A stretch of DNA of 64,000 nucleotides from Cavenderia fasciculata. Its lineage: Eukaryota; Evosea; Eumycetozoa; Acytosteliales; Cavenderiaceae. This document shows positions 1 to 12,316 of this stretch, one piece after another. The stretch spans positions 248,001-312,000 of the forward strand of contig NW_004457718.1 of NCBI RefSeq assembly GCF_000203815.1. Reading direction: 5' to 3'. How positions within the stretch are numbered: position 1 is the first letter of the stretch; every line of letters begins with the position of its first letter. A model generated the notes under the pieces. It was not told where the DNA came from. It was given only the letters and a program-made list of their open reading frames with translations, and did no database searches. Made by a program: the position numbers and the translations under genes.

Positions 1-1
1 A

Positions 2-1852
2 TTGGGTGACTCTCCTCCAACTTCTCAACCCATACTATTGCCACCTCCATCCCCACAACAGTATCTATCACCACAACAACTATCTCAAAAGCAACAACGA
101 CATCGTCGTACCGTGTCATGGGACACACCAGATTCGATTGAAACATTGAATCAAATCATCAAAGAAAAGAAGGATGCATTATTATTGAGAGAAAGAGAGT
201 TGATGGCTCAACAAAAAGCAATCAATGAGAATATACAAAGAAATAGTCATAGTAGTAGTAGTAGTGGTAGTCATCAAGATGGACATGTTTACTCTGCACC
301 TTCATCACCACCCAATACCATGCCATCCATGTCTATCTTAAATGTATCTTCTTCTCAACAACTTACTTCATCTCCTTCTCTTGGTGGTTTACACCATCAT
401 CTTCATCATGGTTCTTCTTCTTCTTCATCCACTTCATCTACTTCATCATCTTCGTCGTCACCATCATCGATTAAACACAATCGATCCAAATCAGATACAA
501 ACACACTTGTTCAACAATTGTATATAAAGAAACAACAGGCAGCTGCTTATCAACAGCAACATCAACAACACCAACAACAACAATATTATCAACACAACTC
601 GAGTCCACCCAATACTATTCCAGACTCGTCGTTTTATCCAATTAGCGGTGAACAGACCACTGCATCACCACCAAGTCAAGTGTTGGCAACACTACCACCT
701 CTCCACTTGCCACCACAGGGTAGCGGTACTCTTAAAAGTCCAAAGATCATGTCACCTACTAGCTGTGAGGGTAGTGGAACGGGACCACGCAGTCCAAGAG
801 GATCAACTGGATCGTCAACAGGAGGAGTAGGAGGAGGAGGAGATAGCAAGAGACAACACTCAATGTACAGTACGACCACTACCACCACAACCACTTCGAC
901 CACGTCGTCACCCATCCAGCTGCCAACTACCCCTGTCAGCACATATTCACGTCGTCGGTCGGTTGATCCAATGCTCTATGTCGGCGGTCTAAAGCCAATT
1001 AATCCAACTTCTGCAGGGTCTGGTGCAACGGGTGCACCTTCCAACAACAACAACAACAGAGGACCAAATTATTATAATTATAATTCTCCACTTGGTGTAA
1101 ATAGCGCCAGTGGACATTACTATTATGCAAACAGCAGTAACACCAACAATAGATACTATCAACAACAACAACAACACCACCCACAACAATACCCACCACA
1201 ATACTATCATCCTGCTCCACCTCAATCAAGTCCAAGACATTATGTCAATATTGATCTACATGAACTTGAAGAAGAAATTGATAAAGAGATTCAACACGCC
1301 ATTGGTGATATTCTCCAAACTTCAACCATTCAAGACAAAGTTGATCTTTTAGAAAGAGTTAGATGTACTGCACCTGGACCACTCCGTATGTTGTTTGGTG
1401 ATAGTTTTAGAGATCCAAAGGATCAAGCTATAGCCAACAACAATACCACCAATCCCTCCTCTGCCTCTGCCGTTGTTGTTAATAATAATAGTAATAGTAC
1501 AGGTTCACCATTTATAGTACACTATCCCAACTCTTTTGCTGACCATTTACCAAATGAAGCAATGAAAACCACCTCTTCTCGATCAACAACACGCAACTCT
1601 GTGAAATTTACTCCTTCAACTTTTAATGGAACTAATATTGGACACTCTTCTCCATTTAATGTTTATCAACCAACAACAACTTCAACATCATCAACCAGTA
1701 TTCCAAGTGGTGGAGGTGGTGGTGGTATTAGTAGCAGTGGCAGTAGTAGTAATAGTAGTAAAGGACCAGATAAAAGTAAAAGTAAAAATATTTCTTCATC
1801 ACTTCGATCCTCTGCTTTTAGTCCTCCACCTTTTCCAACCACAAGACCCTAA
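2..1852 (+). CDS. Ser/Gln/Asn-rich protein, C-terminal part (5' end outside window)
   Basis: The frame is open from the first bases of the window to a TAA at 1850-1852, so this is the C-terminal 616 residues of a longer protein. I do not recognise a family. Most of it is low complexity: poly-Ser, poly-Gln, poly-Thr, Pro-rich and His-rich runs. Two stretches look folded. One is near the beginning (RTVSWDTPDSIETLNQI, then a Lys/Glu-rich helix around residues 45-75). The other is an acidic amphipathic segment around residues 415-470 (HELEEEIDKEIQHAIGDIL). Repeated SP/TP and RSxS sites suggest a phosphorylated scaffold or regulator, which is inference only. An AATAAA-like signal lies near 1938. 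The neighbouring gene is convergent. Confidence 0.8.
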   Translation: MGDSPPTSQPILLPPPSPQQYLSPQQLSQKQQRHRRTVSWDTPDSIETLNQIIKEKKDALLLRERELMAQQKAINENIQRNSHSSSSSGSHQDGHVYSAPSSPPNTMPSMSILNVSSSQQLTSSPSLGGLHHHLHHGSSSSSSTSSTSSSSSSPSSIKHNRSKSDTNTLVQQLYIKKQQAAAYQQQHQQHQQQQYYQHNSSPPNTIPDSSFYPISGEQTTASPPSQVLATLPPLHLPPQGSGTLKSPKIMSPTSCEGSGTGPRSPRGSTGSSTGGVGGGGDSKRQHSMYSTTTTTTTTSTTSSPIQLPTTPVSTYSRRRSVDPMLYVGGLKPINPTSAGSGATGAPSNNNNNRGPNYYNYNSPLGVNSASGHYYYANSSNTNNRYYQQQQQHHPQQYPPQYYHPAPPQSSPRHYVNIDLHELEEEIDKEIQHAIGDILQTSTIQDKVDLLERVRCTAPGPLRMLFGDSFRDPKDQAIANNNTTNPSSASAVVVNNNSNSTGSPFIVHYPNSFADHLPNEAMKTTSSRSTTRNSVKFTPSTFNGTNIGHSSPFNVYQPTTTSTSSTSIPSGGGGGGISSSGSSSNSSKGPDKSKSKNISSSLRSSAFSPPPFPTTRP

Positions 1853-2334
1853 TCGTATACGATAGATAGATAGATTAACAAACAATGTAAATTTCCTTGT
1901 ACTCTTCAACAACTCCCTCCCAACAAAACCCATTTTTCAATAAATTCTTTCCAAAATACGCAAAGGTGTTTGTGTATATAATTCCTTTCAAAATCTATTT
2001 CTATTAATATCTACAATTTATTATTGAAAAAAGAAATCTTTATAAAAAAAAAATAGGTGATTCCTTTTATAAATCCATAGGAGAGAAAAGAAACCCTTTG
2101 AATCTATCTCATTTATAGTTTTGTTTGAATAAAAACTATCTTGATTGCGGTGTGTTTTGTTTGTTTAATTAACGACAGTGATTTGTTGTTGATGTTGTTG
2201 GTTGATAAAAATAATCATCGTTGATTATAAATTAATATAATTATATTGTTCGTTCTAAAATTTGTAGTAGTTGTGTATAGGTTATATATATATATATAAA
2301 TTGGTTGATTTGGTTGGGGTTGTGTTTTTTTTTT
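1853..2334. other. convergent 3' intergenic spacer
   Basis: AT-rich spacer between two genes that end towards each other. It holds T-runs, A-runs and a short TA microsatellite near 2285-2300, all consistent with 3' ends. I see no further gene or RNA in it. Confidence 0.6.
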
Positions 2335-4055
2335 TTAGAATACTTTAATAAGTGATCTTGGAACATATCTCAAGTCCCAATCAACAAAATAAACGATCGA
2401 CATGATGGTGAATAAACCAATTGCCGAAAAGAAATGCCATGTATCGTGGCTATCAAAGAATCCAAATAATATACATGGTTGGTTAAGTTTATCCGATTCA
2501 TCAATTGGTAGGAACTTATTCGTGACTGCAATTTCAAAGAAATAAAATCCTAATCCCTATATTATATATAAAATAAACTAAATGTTAACACAATGATCAT
2601 TCACATATGTATTTTTAATTTCTAGACTTACCCAAGATACAATCATAACAACAAAAAGTATCCAAACCATAAAATGAATTTTTTCTCTATATTTAATCTT
2701 CATTCCAATATAATAGAATAAATAGATTAAAAAGTTTAATATCATTACTCCCCTAAAAATTAATTAAATCAAATATTAATGATCAATGTTAATTATTATT
2801 ATTATTATTTATACATACAAAATTAAATTTGAAAAATTATTTGATACATTGTCAACGATACCAATGACTGCTGAAGCCAATACAATACTCCAATTTAAAA
2901 TGTTGGCAACAAACAATGCATAGAATCTAAACTTGTCTTCAATCTCTCTTGGTCTATAAATCTTTTTAATGTGTCCCCATAAAACTGAAAATGATGGTTG
3001 AATAGATAATCTCTTGTGTGCCAATAAATAACAAGTTCCTGTAATCGAAATATATCCAAATACTATTATAAATAATATCCAAAATCTAAAATATTATAAA
3101 TTAATTAATTAATACCAACTTGTGATCGTTCTCTTTTTAAAAAAGATGCTATCTATCTACATACACATAAACATTAATATTTGTTAAAGAAAGGAAATTG
3201 ATAAAAATGAATAAAGCAAAGAATGCAAATGATTTAAATGCACCAGCTGTCAATGTTGCGTGTCTCTTTTGATGTAATGTAAAAAACAATAAACCTGATC
3301 CAATTAACATATATGTTGTATCTAAAATAAATAAAGAAATAAAGAGAGATTAATATTAATCTGATTGTTGATACTTTGAATTCAATTGAGTCATACCAAA
3401 TTGAAAATTAATTCTTGATGGGCAAACATGGTATAAAGCAGAAAAGAAACCCTCGCAAAGGATTGTTACACCCATACTATAATATAAAGACATGTCAGTG
3501 TGAAGACCATTAATACCATCCTCATCAGGTTTGGTAAAGTGAAGAATAACTAAAAATGCTGTTCCAGCAAAGATATATGATAAATTACTAATAACTAATA
3601 AATTAAATTAAATTAATAAATCAATGTAACAGATAGATAGTGGTATGATGTGTTAGCTACGTACCATTATTAAAAGCAGTAAGACCAAAATAAGTCTTTG
3701 CACATTTGAAATTAAAGTAACAGGTTACTTGTGGATCGGTATATTGAAAGAATACAAATTGAATCGATGGTAATATATAAAATGCTGAAACTATAAGTAA
3801 AATCTTCCAAAACTATAAATAGAAATAATAATAATAATATTAAATAATGAGTGATAGTGAGAAAAGTGTAATCAACTACTGATTTAGTTTATGTTGTCAA
3901 CTTACATATTTCAAATATACAGGTTGACTTTTTAATTGTCTTCTAACTTCAGATTGTTGTAGTAGTTCCTGAACGTTGGCAGGAATCTGTTCGATGAGAT
4001 GTAATGTCTCGTCATCATTGATACGAGCGTCAACTTCTATTTCCATCTCATTCAT
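2335..4055 (-). CDS. SID1-family multi-pass membrane protein (SIDT/CHUP-like)
   Basis: Seven exons join in phase: 4055-3906, 3812-3665, 3594-3397, 3321-3165, 3085-2819, 2752-2632 and 2556-2335, giving 420 residues. After a 50-residue soluble N-terminus the protein is almost entirely hydrophobic segments. Diagnostic SID1-family signatures are visible: ALYHVCPSRINFQFDT in the middle, HDTWHFFSAIGLF near the end, and a closing DWDLRYVPRSLIKVF. Known members are putative RNA or cholesterol transporters and lysosomal or plasma-membrane proteins related to the CREST hydrolase fold. This protein is much shorter than animal SID1/SIDT because it lacks the large N-terminal extracellular domain, so transport of double-stranded RNA cannot be assumed. 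It is divergent from the POT1 gene across a 1 kb spacer. Confidence 0.85.
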
Positions 4056-5099
4056 ATGTATATTCTATCTATCTATCTATGATTGGATTGATTGGTGATT
4101 GATGATATAGTTGTTGTTTTACTAGTAGGTAGGTAGGTTCTATAAATATATATATAAATATAAACTCTCTCTCGCTTTGATGAATAATAATATATTTTCG
4201 TAATAAGTGTATATTGATTGTTTGATTGATGTTATAACAATAATAGGTAGTATATGTCGTATTGTTATCTATTATATATATATATATATATTATTTATGT
4301 TTGGGGGGTGTACAACTGTAAAAATGAGTTAGGTAATTTAATTTACTGATTGCGTATGGTTCTCGAAAAAGCAAAAAAGAAAATTAATTTATTGGGCTAA
4401 TGCCAGCTGTTTGTCTGTCTGTCCCCTGGTCTTGCTTTTATAGGAAAGTGATGCAACTGATATATTTATAAATAAATATCTGTTTATACCTTCTTTTTTG
4501 ATTGTGATTTGGTGATTGTTGTCTTGTTGTTGACTTGGTAAACCAAGTTTGTTTGATCAATCTTTGTATAATATGATGATCCTTGTTATCTAAATGAACA
4601 AACTAAACAAATTAATTAATTAATAATTAAACAACAATTTGAGAAGAAAGAGATGATAGAAGAAATATTACTACTACTATTGCAATAAAAAGAGAAAAGA
4701 AGAAGTGAATAGAGTAGTAGTAGTAGTCGTCGATAGTCGTATTATTAATAGTTGTAAAAAAACAATTAGTGTAGATTCGCTTGAAAAAACATTTATTCTC
4801 ACCCCCCTATCTATTCTATCACTACCATTTTCTATCCACATAAATCGTGTGGTGTGTATATGACAGGATGTGGGGGGTGTAAACACTCCTATGAATCATA
4901 CCCTCTCTCTTTCTCTATTGATTGCCCTGGGCATTGAATTCAAAATATACTTTTATAAATAATCAATAACCCGATGACGATATCGCGAACTTTAAAAAAA
5001 TGAGGTGAAGTGGCTTTAAACTCGTGTTCAACATTTCAAAGTCAACAGTTTATATTATATTAATATAAAACAATAACAAGAGATAGATAGATAGATAGA
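4056..5099. promoter_or_regulatory. divergent promoter region (SID1-like / POT1)
   Basis: About 1 kb between two divergent starts. It contains TA-rich tracts (for example 4270-4295), a GGGGGGTGTA motif near 4305-4314 that recurs as GGGGGGTGTAAAC near 4872, and tetranucleotide AGAT runs just before the POT1 start. No supported gene is present; the short minus-strand frame at 4677-4886 has no recognisable content. Confidence 0.45.
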
Positions 5100-7159
5100 A
5101 TGGCAAAGAGGAAAAAGGTATGTAGAGAAAGAATAGGAAGAGTAGAATAGATGTTACAAAGAATATAGACTAATGTTATTATTTGTTTGATCAAACAACA
5201 CAAGCAACCTTATACATACCAAAGAATATCAGAGCTTACTCATCAAACTACTTCAAACTTTTATGGAATAGTAACAAAATGTTCAGATCCTATAATACCA
5301 TCAGCTCAGAATTCAGGTATCTATACAAACAAACAAAAATAGCTATGATGAACAATCAAATGTTTACTTTTTCTTTCTTCTTTTTCATTTTAGATCAATC
5401 AATGAGAATGGAGGTAATTGATAGTCCTGAGAATAAAATCAATGTAAATATATTCTTTGAATCACATATCGATAAATTACAACCTGGTACAATCATTAGA
5501 TTCCATCGTGCAAAGGTATATAAAGATCAAACCAACAAGAGATAAATATATATATATAGAGTTATTAATGATTATTTGTTATGTTTTGAATGTTGTCTAG
5601 ATAACAAAAACATATCAATCATTACTTGCAACAGGCAATCTAGATAATGGTATTGCTAGATTTACAATGATTTGGGTCAATGGTAACAAAGGAGATCCTA
5701 TAGTGGTACAATCACGAATAGATTCACCCACCTACACTGAAAATGATGAACATAGAATAGAAGAACTTAGAAATCTTTGGTTTGAAATTAAACATTTATT
5801 TATTTTAGATCAAAATCAAAATAATCAAAATAATCAAAATAATAATAATAATTATCAAAATAATAATCAAAATAATAATTTTATTAATAATTTAAATAAT
5901 AGACAACAAATTAATAATGCAATACCACTTGGAGATTTAGAATCATGTCAAGGTCAATTTGTTGGTGTTCTGTGCAAGATCATTTCAAAGTCGATAGTGA
6001 TTACTAGTAATCAGAAAAAGGTTCAATTTTGTGTTTGGGATGGTACAGGATTCGGTTATGAATTCTTTCACAATCAAACAGATGTTCATTTGGCTCACCG
6101 ACTCGGTGTACTGATGAGTGTCGTTGCATGGGATCCTCAACTCATTCCATCGATAGACAGTCTCACTGCCAACGGGCCAGATCAATGGGCACTGATGAAC
6201 AATGTACTGATTCAAAGATACCAAGGTACTCTTGAAATCAAAATTACAAAGGTTAGTCGTGTCACTCTACTAGATCAAAATAATGATAATGTTAAACGAA
6301 TCATTCAATTACATCATAATCGTATTGATGAATATCTTAGATTAACTCAAAAGACTGATAATAATAATAATGACGAACAACAACAAAATAATAATCAAGA
6401 TCAAATGCAAGTAGACTCTACCAATCCAAATAGAATTTTACCAATCTTTACAAATACTTCAACTCTTCATCCAAGTGTTCCAATTACTTTAATATCTGAT
6501 ATTTTAAAACATGATCAAAAGGTAAGTAAACTAAAATAATCAATCAATTAATTATTCAAAGTATTAATAATATTATTTTTTATTTATTATTTTTTTTAGG
6601 TACCAAACAAATTTAAAATTAGTTGTAAATTAATTCAACATATACCAATGAATATAATGGAATTTACAAGATTTATATGTCGTGGATGTGGACAATGTCC
6701 AAATGATTTACCACATTTTACATTGGCATCACCTATTTGTCCTAAATGTGAAAGTACTGATATTGGATCAATATATATGTTTAAATTAATAGTCAAGGAT
6801 GAATCTGGTGAATTACCAATTATTGTTTATGATAATCATGCTGTATGTATAATTATATTTATAAATAATTATTATTACCACATTTTGATTTAAATTATTA
6901 TTATTATTATTTAAATATATTAATACTTTTTGCTTTTTTTTAGAAACAATTTTTTAATGGAGTTGAAGCATGTGATCTTTATCAACACGTAGATAAATTA
7001 GGATTAATAGAACACAAGATGGTACAATTAAAACAAAAATGTTCACCAGAACTAGGTGATACCTATTTTGATTGTTGTATCATGTCCTATTATATGCAAG
7101 GTTATGAAAGAACTCCTGAAAATATTAGCTATCAACTTTTTGATACAAAATTAAATTAA
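5100..7159 (+). CDS. pot1: POT1-like telomere single-strand-binding protein
   Basis: Six exons join in phase: 5100-5117, 5205-5316, 5394-5515, 5601-6521, 6600-6842 and 6944-7159 (543 residues). The first exon encodes only MAKRKK. The next ones give a Telo_bind OB fold of the POT1 type: YTYQRISELT, SNFYGIVTKC, IIRFHRAKI, then the strongly conserved ENDEHRIEELRNLW. A poly-Asn/Gln linker follows around residues 130-160 of the long exon. The C-terminal exons carry a CxxC...CxxC pair (CRGCGQC, CPKCEST), consistent with the zinc-containing C-terminal region of some POT1 proteins. In the family the role is to bind the telomeric G-strand overhang and control telomerase and end protection. The symbol is given by family resemblance. 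Confidence 0.85.
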
Positions 7160-7258
7160 ATCAAACAATTTATATCATTTATTTATTTTATTTATTTATT
7201 TATATTTTATTTGTATTATTACTTTTTTTATATTATTGTTATATTAAAATATTTTTGT

Positions 7259-10200
7259 TTAATTCATATTATTCATTTTTTGGGTTACTCTTTCCATCTT
7301 TTTCTTGTAGGCAGATTCTTTTAATTTCTTTTTGGTTAAAATGACAGATCCGACACCAAGGGCTACGGCAGCAGCACCACCAATGGTAACACCAACGATC
7401 AATTTCCACTTTGAATCATTTTCAGATGCACATCCATTATCATTGCTTCTATCGACTAGCAATGGTGTAAAGTCTGGATCGAGTTGACACGATTGACATT
7501 GTGGCATACGAACACCCAAGACGATTGATTGTTGTTGTAATTCAGTGTCATTGGCATTGGTACTTTCAAATGGTGTAAATGAAACTAGTTCAGTCTTTGA
7601 ATAGACTTCTCTTCCATCGGATAGTGCAAAATCGATAAATCTACCATTGAATTGAATATTGTCTTTGAGTACTCTTAGATACTCTAATGATCCCAAAGAG
7701 TCATTGGTGAGTGATCCAATTTGTCTTTGTTCACATTGGTACTCTACAGATTGATTTAAATTCATTTGGGTAGCGAATAACAATCGGAGAGTTGCAACAT
7801 TGGATAGATATTGCCAACCAGTTACATTGATGGCAAGTTTAATGGCATTTGGATTAATCTTTAAGACTTGGTTACCAAATGGAACGTCTCTAGCTTTTGA
7901 TGAAAAAGAGATTGTGGCAATAACGTCAAGTGATTGGAATGGGGTGTATCCCTCGGCATCGGTTGAATTGGCGTCAGGGATGGTTGGGTTGACCATAGTC
8001 TTGTTGAGTTGATAAGTTCCAACGGTCAAACCATCAGTTTCAGTGATATTAACAATCCAAGAATAATCTAGAATATTCAATTCATTTAATACTCCATCAT
8101 CCATATCCAATTCTTGAATAGCCTTAAATTCAAATCTAAATTCAATTCCATCAATATTAAAATCAATAGTTGGTGATGTTTCATTTGCTACATTTGTATT
8201 ATTTGTGACTAAAAATAAAAATTAATTAATTTAATATTTGATTCACAATTGTATTATTTTCGACATACATTTTGTTAAACAATAATCGGCAGGATTATAA
8301 TTTTCCTTGCATACACAATCACCATTAACATCACAAAATCCATTTCCATAACAGTCGGATGTATTTTCAGAACAAATTTCTTGTGGTGTTTTTCCTCCTC
8401 CTCCTTGTTCTTGAGAATTATCTTGACTTGATCCATCTCCACTTCCTTGATTGTTGCCAGAATTTTTAAGATTACGAAGCAAGTTTTGAGAAGATGTATT
8501 AAATCCATTGATATCAATTTGAACAGATGATAAACCATATGGTGGTACAATATCAAGTGAACAATTAATAGTAATTGGAGTCGAAGTTTGAACCAAACAT
8601 GGGATAGTCTTATTGACCATAATGATCGTGGGAAGTATAGTTGGTCCAAAATTTCCAAATAATGAAACCATCTTTAGATTATTTGCATCATAATCACCTG
8701 AACTAATTGATGGATATCCTATAAATTAAAAATGTTAGAAAAAATATTAAACTTTAAAATAAAATATATATTTACATACCCTTTGTACAATTATCATAGA
8801 AATTGGCTAGATTACAAAGACAACTGCCATCGGGTTGACAAACACCATTACCATTACAAAAGTTGGTTGATACCTCGCACTCCATTTCAGCCAATGTTTT
8901 GAATAGGTGATAGGCAACACGAGTAAAAGTATTGATTGTAATGGTGACTGTTGTGTTTCCGTATGCTCCTGGTTGACCGGCTGGAATAAAACACATCATA
9001 TAGTTGTCTTGAATTCTGTAAATAGTGGCACTGGATTGCGTGGCAAGACCTTCGTTGAAAACGATTGTTACAGAATTGGAATTAAATCCTCCATTGTTTC
9101 CAGTGATTGTAATCATCGTTCCTGGGGTAGCCTTACGAGAAATAGTTTCAATGGTTGGATAGTTGGGTACAAATAGTGGAAATCTTTGAGTGTAATAACC
9201 ATTGGTAACCTTGGCTGTATACTGGCCGGCAGGGACTGGTTCCACTGTTTCACAAGTAATCATGGTAGCATTGGCAGAATTGGCATTACAAGATACACCA
9301 TTGATATCAACGGTTGGAGCAAATCTGTTGTTGTAGAGTTGCATATGGAACGAGAAGCTAGTTGTAAAGGTGGTTTGTAAAAACTTGATGTAATTGATTT
9401 TGACTCCACCTTCGACCATGTTGGCTTGTACTGTAAGTGAGGGTGTGATTCTTTGCAATTTGAAAGTGGTGGTTTCTGGTGCAGTGAGTGCAGCATAATT
9501 TGGAAAAGTCAATACCATGACTTCATTTGGAATGATTGCAGTAATCGATGGGTTGTTGGCAACTGGTGTAACACCCCACCCAAGAGTGCTTCCAGTGACA
9601 GTAGCGCTACCTAGGTTTGTAACAATCAATGATGCATTGTTTATAACGGGAACTATTTGAATCAAAAAAAAGATTAGAGAAATTAGTTTGTGTTTCTTTA
9701 ATTCATTTTCATTATTTTACTTACTGCAAGATAGACCAGTAGGTTTTGTAATGGTAGTTTGAATAATATTATTATCTCCTTGATAACACCAAAAACAATC
9801 TTGATTAAAAAAAAGAAAGAAAAAAAAGGTTTGTAAGAACGATGGCGGTTATTTGCGATTAAATTTTTTAGATATTGATAGATACCTGGAATAGTTGCTA
9901 TAGATGTGCCATGAATAAATAGTCTATTTCTACAAAAACTAGGTGGAACAGTTCCAACAATCGTATTATTATTGACGGAAAGAGTCAATCCAACATTGTT
10001 TAAAAACAATGTATCGAAATCAATCTGTCCAGATAATGGATTGTTAGAAAGATCAACAATCAAAAGACTGGATGGGAATGGGGTTGTTGGCCAGGTATTA
10101 ATCAGATTGTTTGATAATGATCTAAAAAAAAACAATTAATGAATTGTTAATATTAAATGATTGAATCGATAACTATCTATTGTTAAATATTGATCACTTA

Positions 10201-11709
10201 CAATGTTGATATTTGAGTGGAAGCTAGTTTTGGTATCGTTGTAAGTACTCCATAATTGATTGATCTATGAAAAAAAAAAAGATTAATACCAAATTATACA
10301 AAAAATATATCTGTATATATATATATATATTTCTATTAAAACTACTTACAAAGAAGAAAGAACAGGATATTCTAATGGATCTTCAACCCAAGGAGTGATG
10401 GTTGAAGTTTTTCCTTCCAATGTTCTATAAAAAAATTTAGTTGATTAGTTTTGTTTATGGATTCCTCATCTTTCTTTTTTGTATTGTTTGCAACTTACAA
10501 AGTATTAAGAACTTTGGTATTTGTCATGTTTACATTGCATATAATAACAGGTCCCATACTAGTAGTACCTTTACATGCTCTTTTAAAATAAAGTATAGTG
10601 TCAATATTTTTTTTAGAATAGATTTTATTGATTGATTGATTGATTGTTCTACTTACAGAGTTTGAAAACCAATATCTGTATTGATAGTAATCTTTCCTGC
10701 ATTATTACCAATAACAAATTCTCTAGAAGATTAAAGTTGAAACCTATATTAATATTTTAAATACATATTATGGATTATATAAGGACAAGTTACCCGAAAT
10801 TTAAAACTGGACATAATGCTTTGTTCAAGTTTATAACGTCGTTGGTCGGAGAATAAATAGCCTGTACCATCATCAACTTTGGGTAGGTAAGGGTAATGGG
10901 AGGAAGGTTTGAGAATACTCCATACACATAGAAATGAGAAATATTGGTGTTGGGAATGAATGTTGGGAAGTATCGTAGATTTGGAAGATACATTTTCAAA
11001 GATATTAACTTTGGCATTCCCAATGAAAATGTAGCTGGTATCGTGTCTATTCTATTATCTGCAATATTGAATTGAACCAACTCTGGATAGGTATCGGTAA
11101 AATAATTTAAAATGTTGATCATTGAAGTGTAAGAATTTCCAGAAGTAATGTCCAGTGATACTAATCCAGGAAATACCAATTTTGTAAATGTACTATTTGG
11201 TGCTCCAACATTCATAAATCCATAGTTTGGTGCATTACTTTTAAATTTAAAAAAAAAAAAAAAAGAATTTAGATTCAATCAATAAATCAATCAATTAACC
11301 ATCATCATTTCTCTTCTCTTTTTTTTGTTTGATCAAAAGTACATACATTGTAGTAATGTGATAAGCATTATTAACAAGTTTACAAGTGAAAAAATAGAAA
11401 CCAGCAGCTTCATTACACAGTGCTTGACTTTGTGATGATCTCCATCCAAATTGTTGAATCAAGAAAATAGCTGATTGCACTATAGTAGTAGTTAACAATA
11501 ACATATGTAGATAGATAGATATAGATGATTATAAAAAGTTAATAATAATGATATCTACAATATATATCTATCACTTTTCTTTCTTTCTATCGATACATAC
11601 ACTCATCATCAGATAATACATTTTGTGAAGACACTAAATGATCGCTTCTACTCAAACACAGAGTCGATACCAACAAACACACAAAAATAAAATTTTAAAT
11701 AAATTCATT
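7259..11709 (-). CDS. ComC-like LRR / IPT-TIG / EGF / supersandwich-domain membrane protein
   Basis: About 13 exons on the minus strand. Recognisable parts, N to C: a possible signal-peptide exon (11709-11601, see findings), LQSAIFLIQQFGW plus a Cys-rich segment, leucine-rich repeats across several small exons (11237-9900), a DCFWCYQGD motif near 9800, IPT/TIG Ig-like folds (9665-8900), a CNGNGVCQPDGSCLC EGF-like module near 8830, a second EGF-like module near 8330, then the ComC supersandwich-type domain (ETDGLTVGTYQLNKTMV) and one C-terminal membrane helix (LIVGVTIGGAAAVALGVG) with a short basic tail. D. discoideum ComC and relatives are cell-surface proteins used in cell-cell communication. 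The start is uncertain: exon 1 contains an in-frame stop in this assembly. The first methionine of the following exon is at 11504. Confidence 0.8.
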
Positions 11710-12316
11710 TTTGGGGTATTTGTTTTTTTTATCTCTCTCTCTTTCTGTGTCTCTTTGTTTGTGAGTGTTGTGACTAAGGTGGTGGAATTGAGAAGAATCA
11801 ATTGATTTAATTTTCAACGTCAACGAGACTCAATGATCATACTATCAATCCTTCCAGGGCCAACAACAGAGACAATAAAAGATAATTTTAATATTAAAAT
11901 TATATTCTTGTCTCAAACAGGTCAAAAAAAGAGAACCATGTCGAAAACGAGGTTGGTTGTTATTTTTCGTCAACATTTTTTTTTCGACTTTCGTTTTCAA
12001 TGTCATCTCACATCTCACTGGACGGGGTTTGAGATGGCAAGGTTTCGTTTTTTTCAACGAAGTGTGCACGCCTATATCATGTGACTATCATTCCACGCTG
12101 TTGTCGTTGAGTTTTTTGAGACCTCGCCCCATATCGATCGAAATTGTCGATGGGTTCCGAGTTGTCATTGTCAAATTATATTTGTATGTGTGGCTAGATA
12201 TTTTGTTTGTTTTTGTTTTTAGTGTTAGGGTCGTATGACACATTCAATTGGGAGGGGTTCTCATTATCTGTGAGTTTATTTTTATTTTGATTCTATCTAC
12301 CTTTTATCTTTACGTT
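11710..12316. other. spacer between ComC-like gene and its partial duplicate
   Basis: About 600 bases. The part nearest the ComC-like start (11701-11765) holds a T-run and CT-repeat block that reappears beside the truncated duplicate at 13410-13445, so it is probably promoter DNA. The rest is slightly richer in GC with repeated tcgaaa/ttcgtt words. I see no gene; short overlapping frames on both strands here have no coding character. Confidence 0.45.

Noticed and set aside
11833-12238. Overlapping short frames between the two ComC-like copies
   Set aside because: Several frames on both strands, none with family-like content or splice context.
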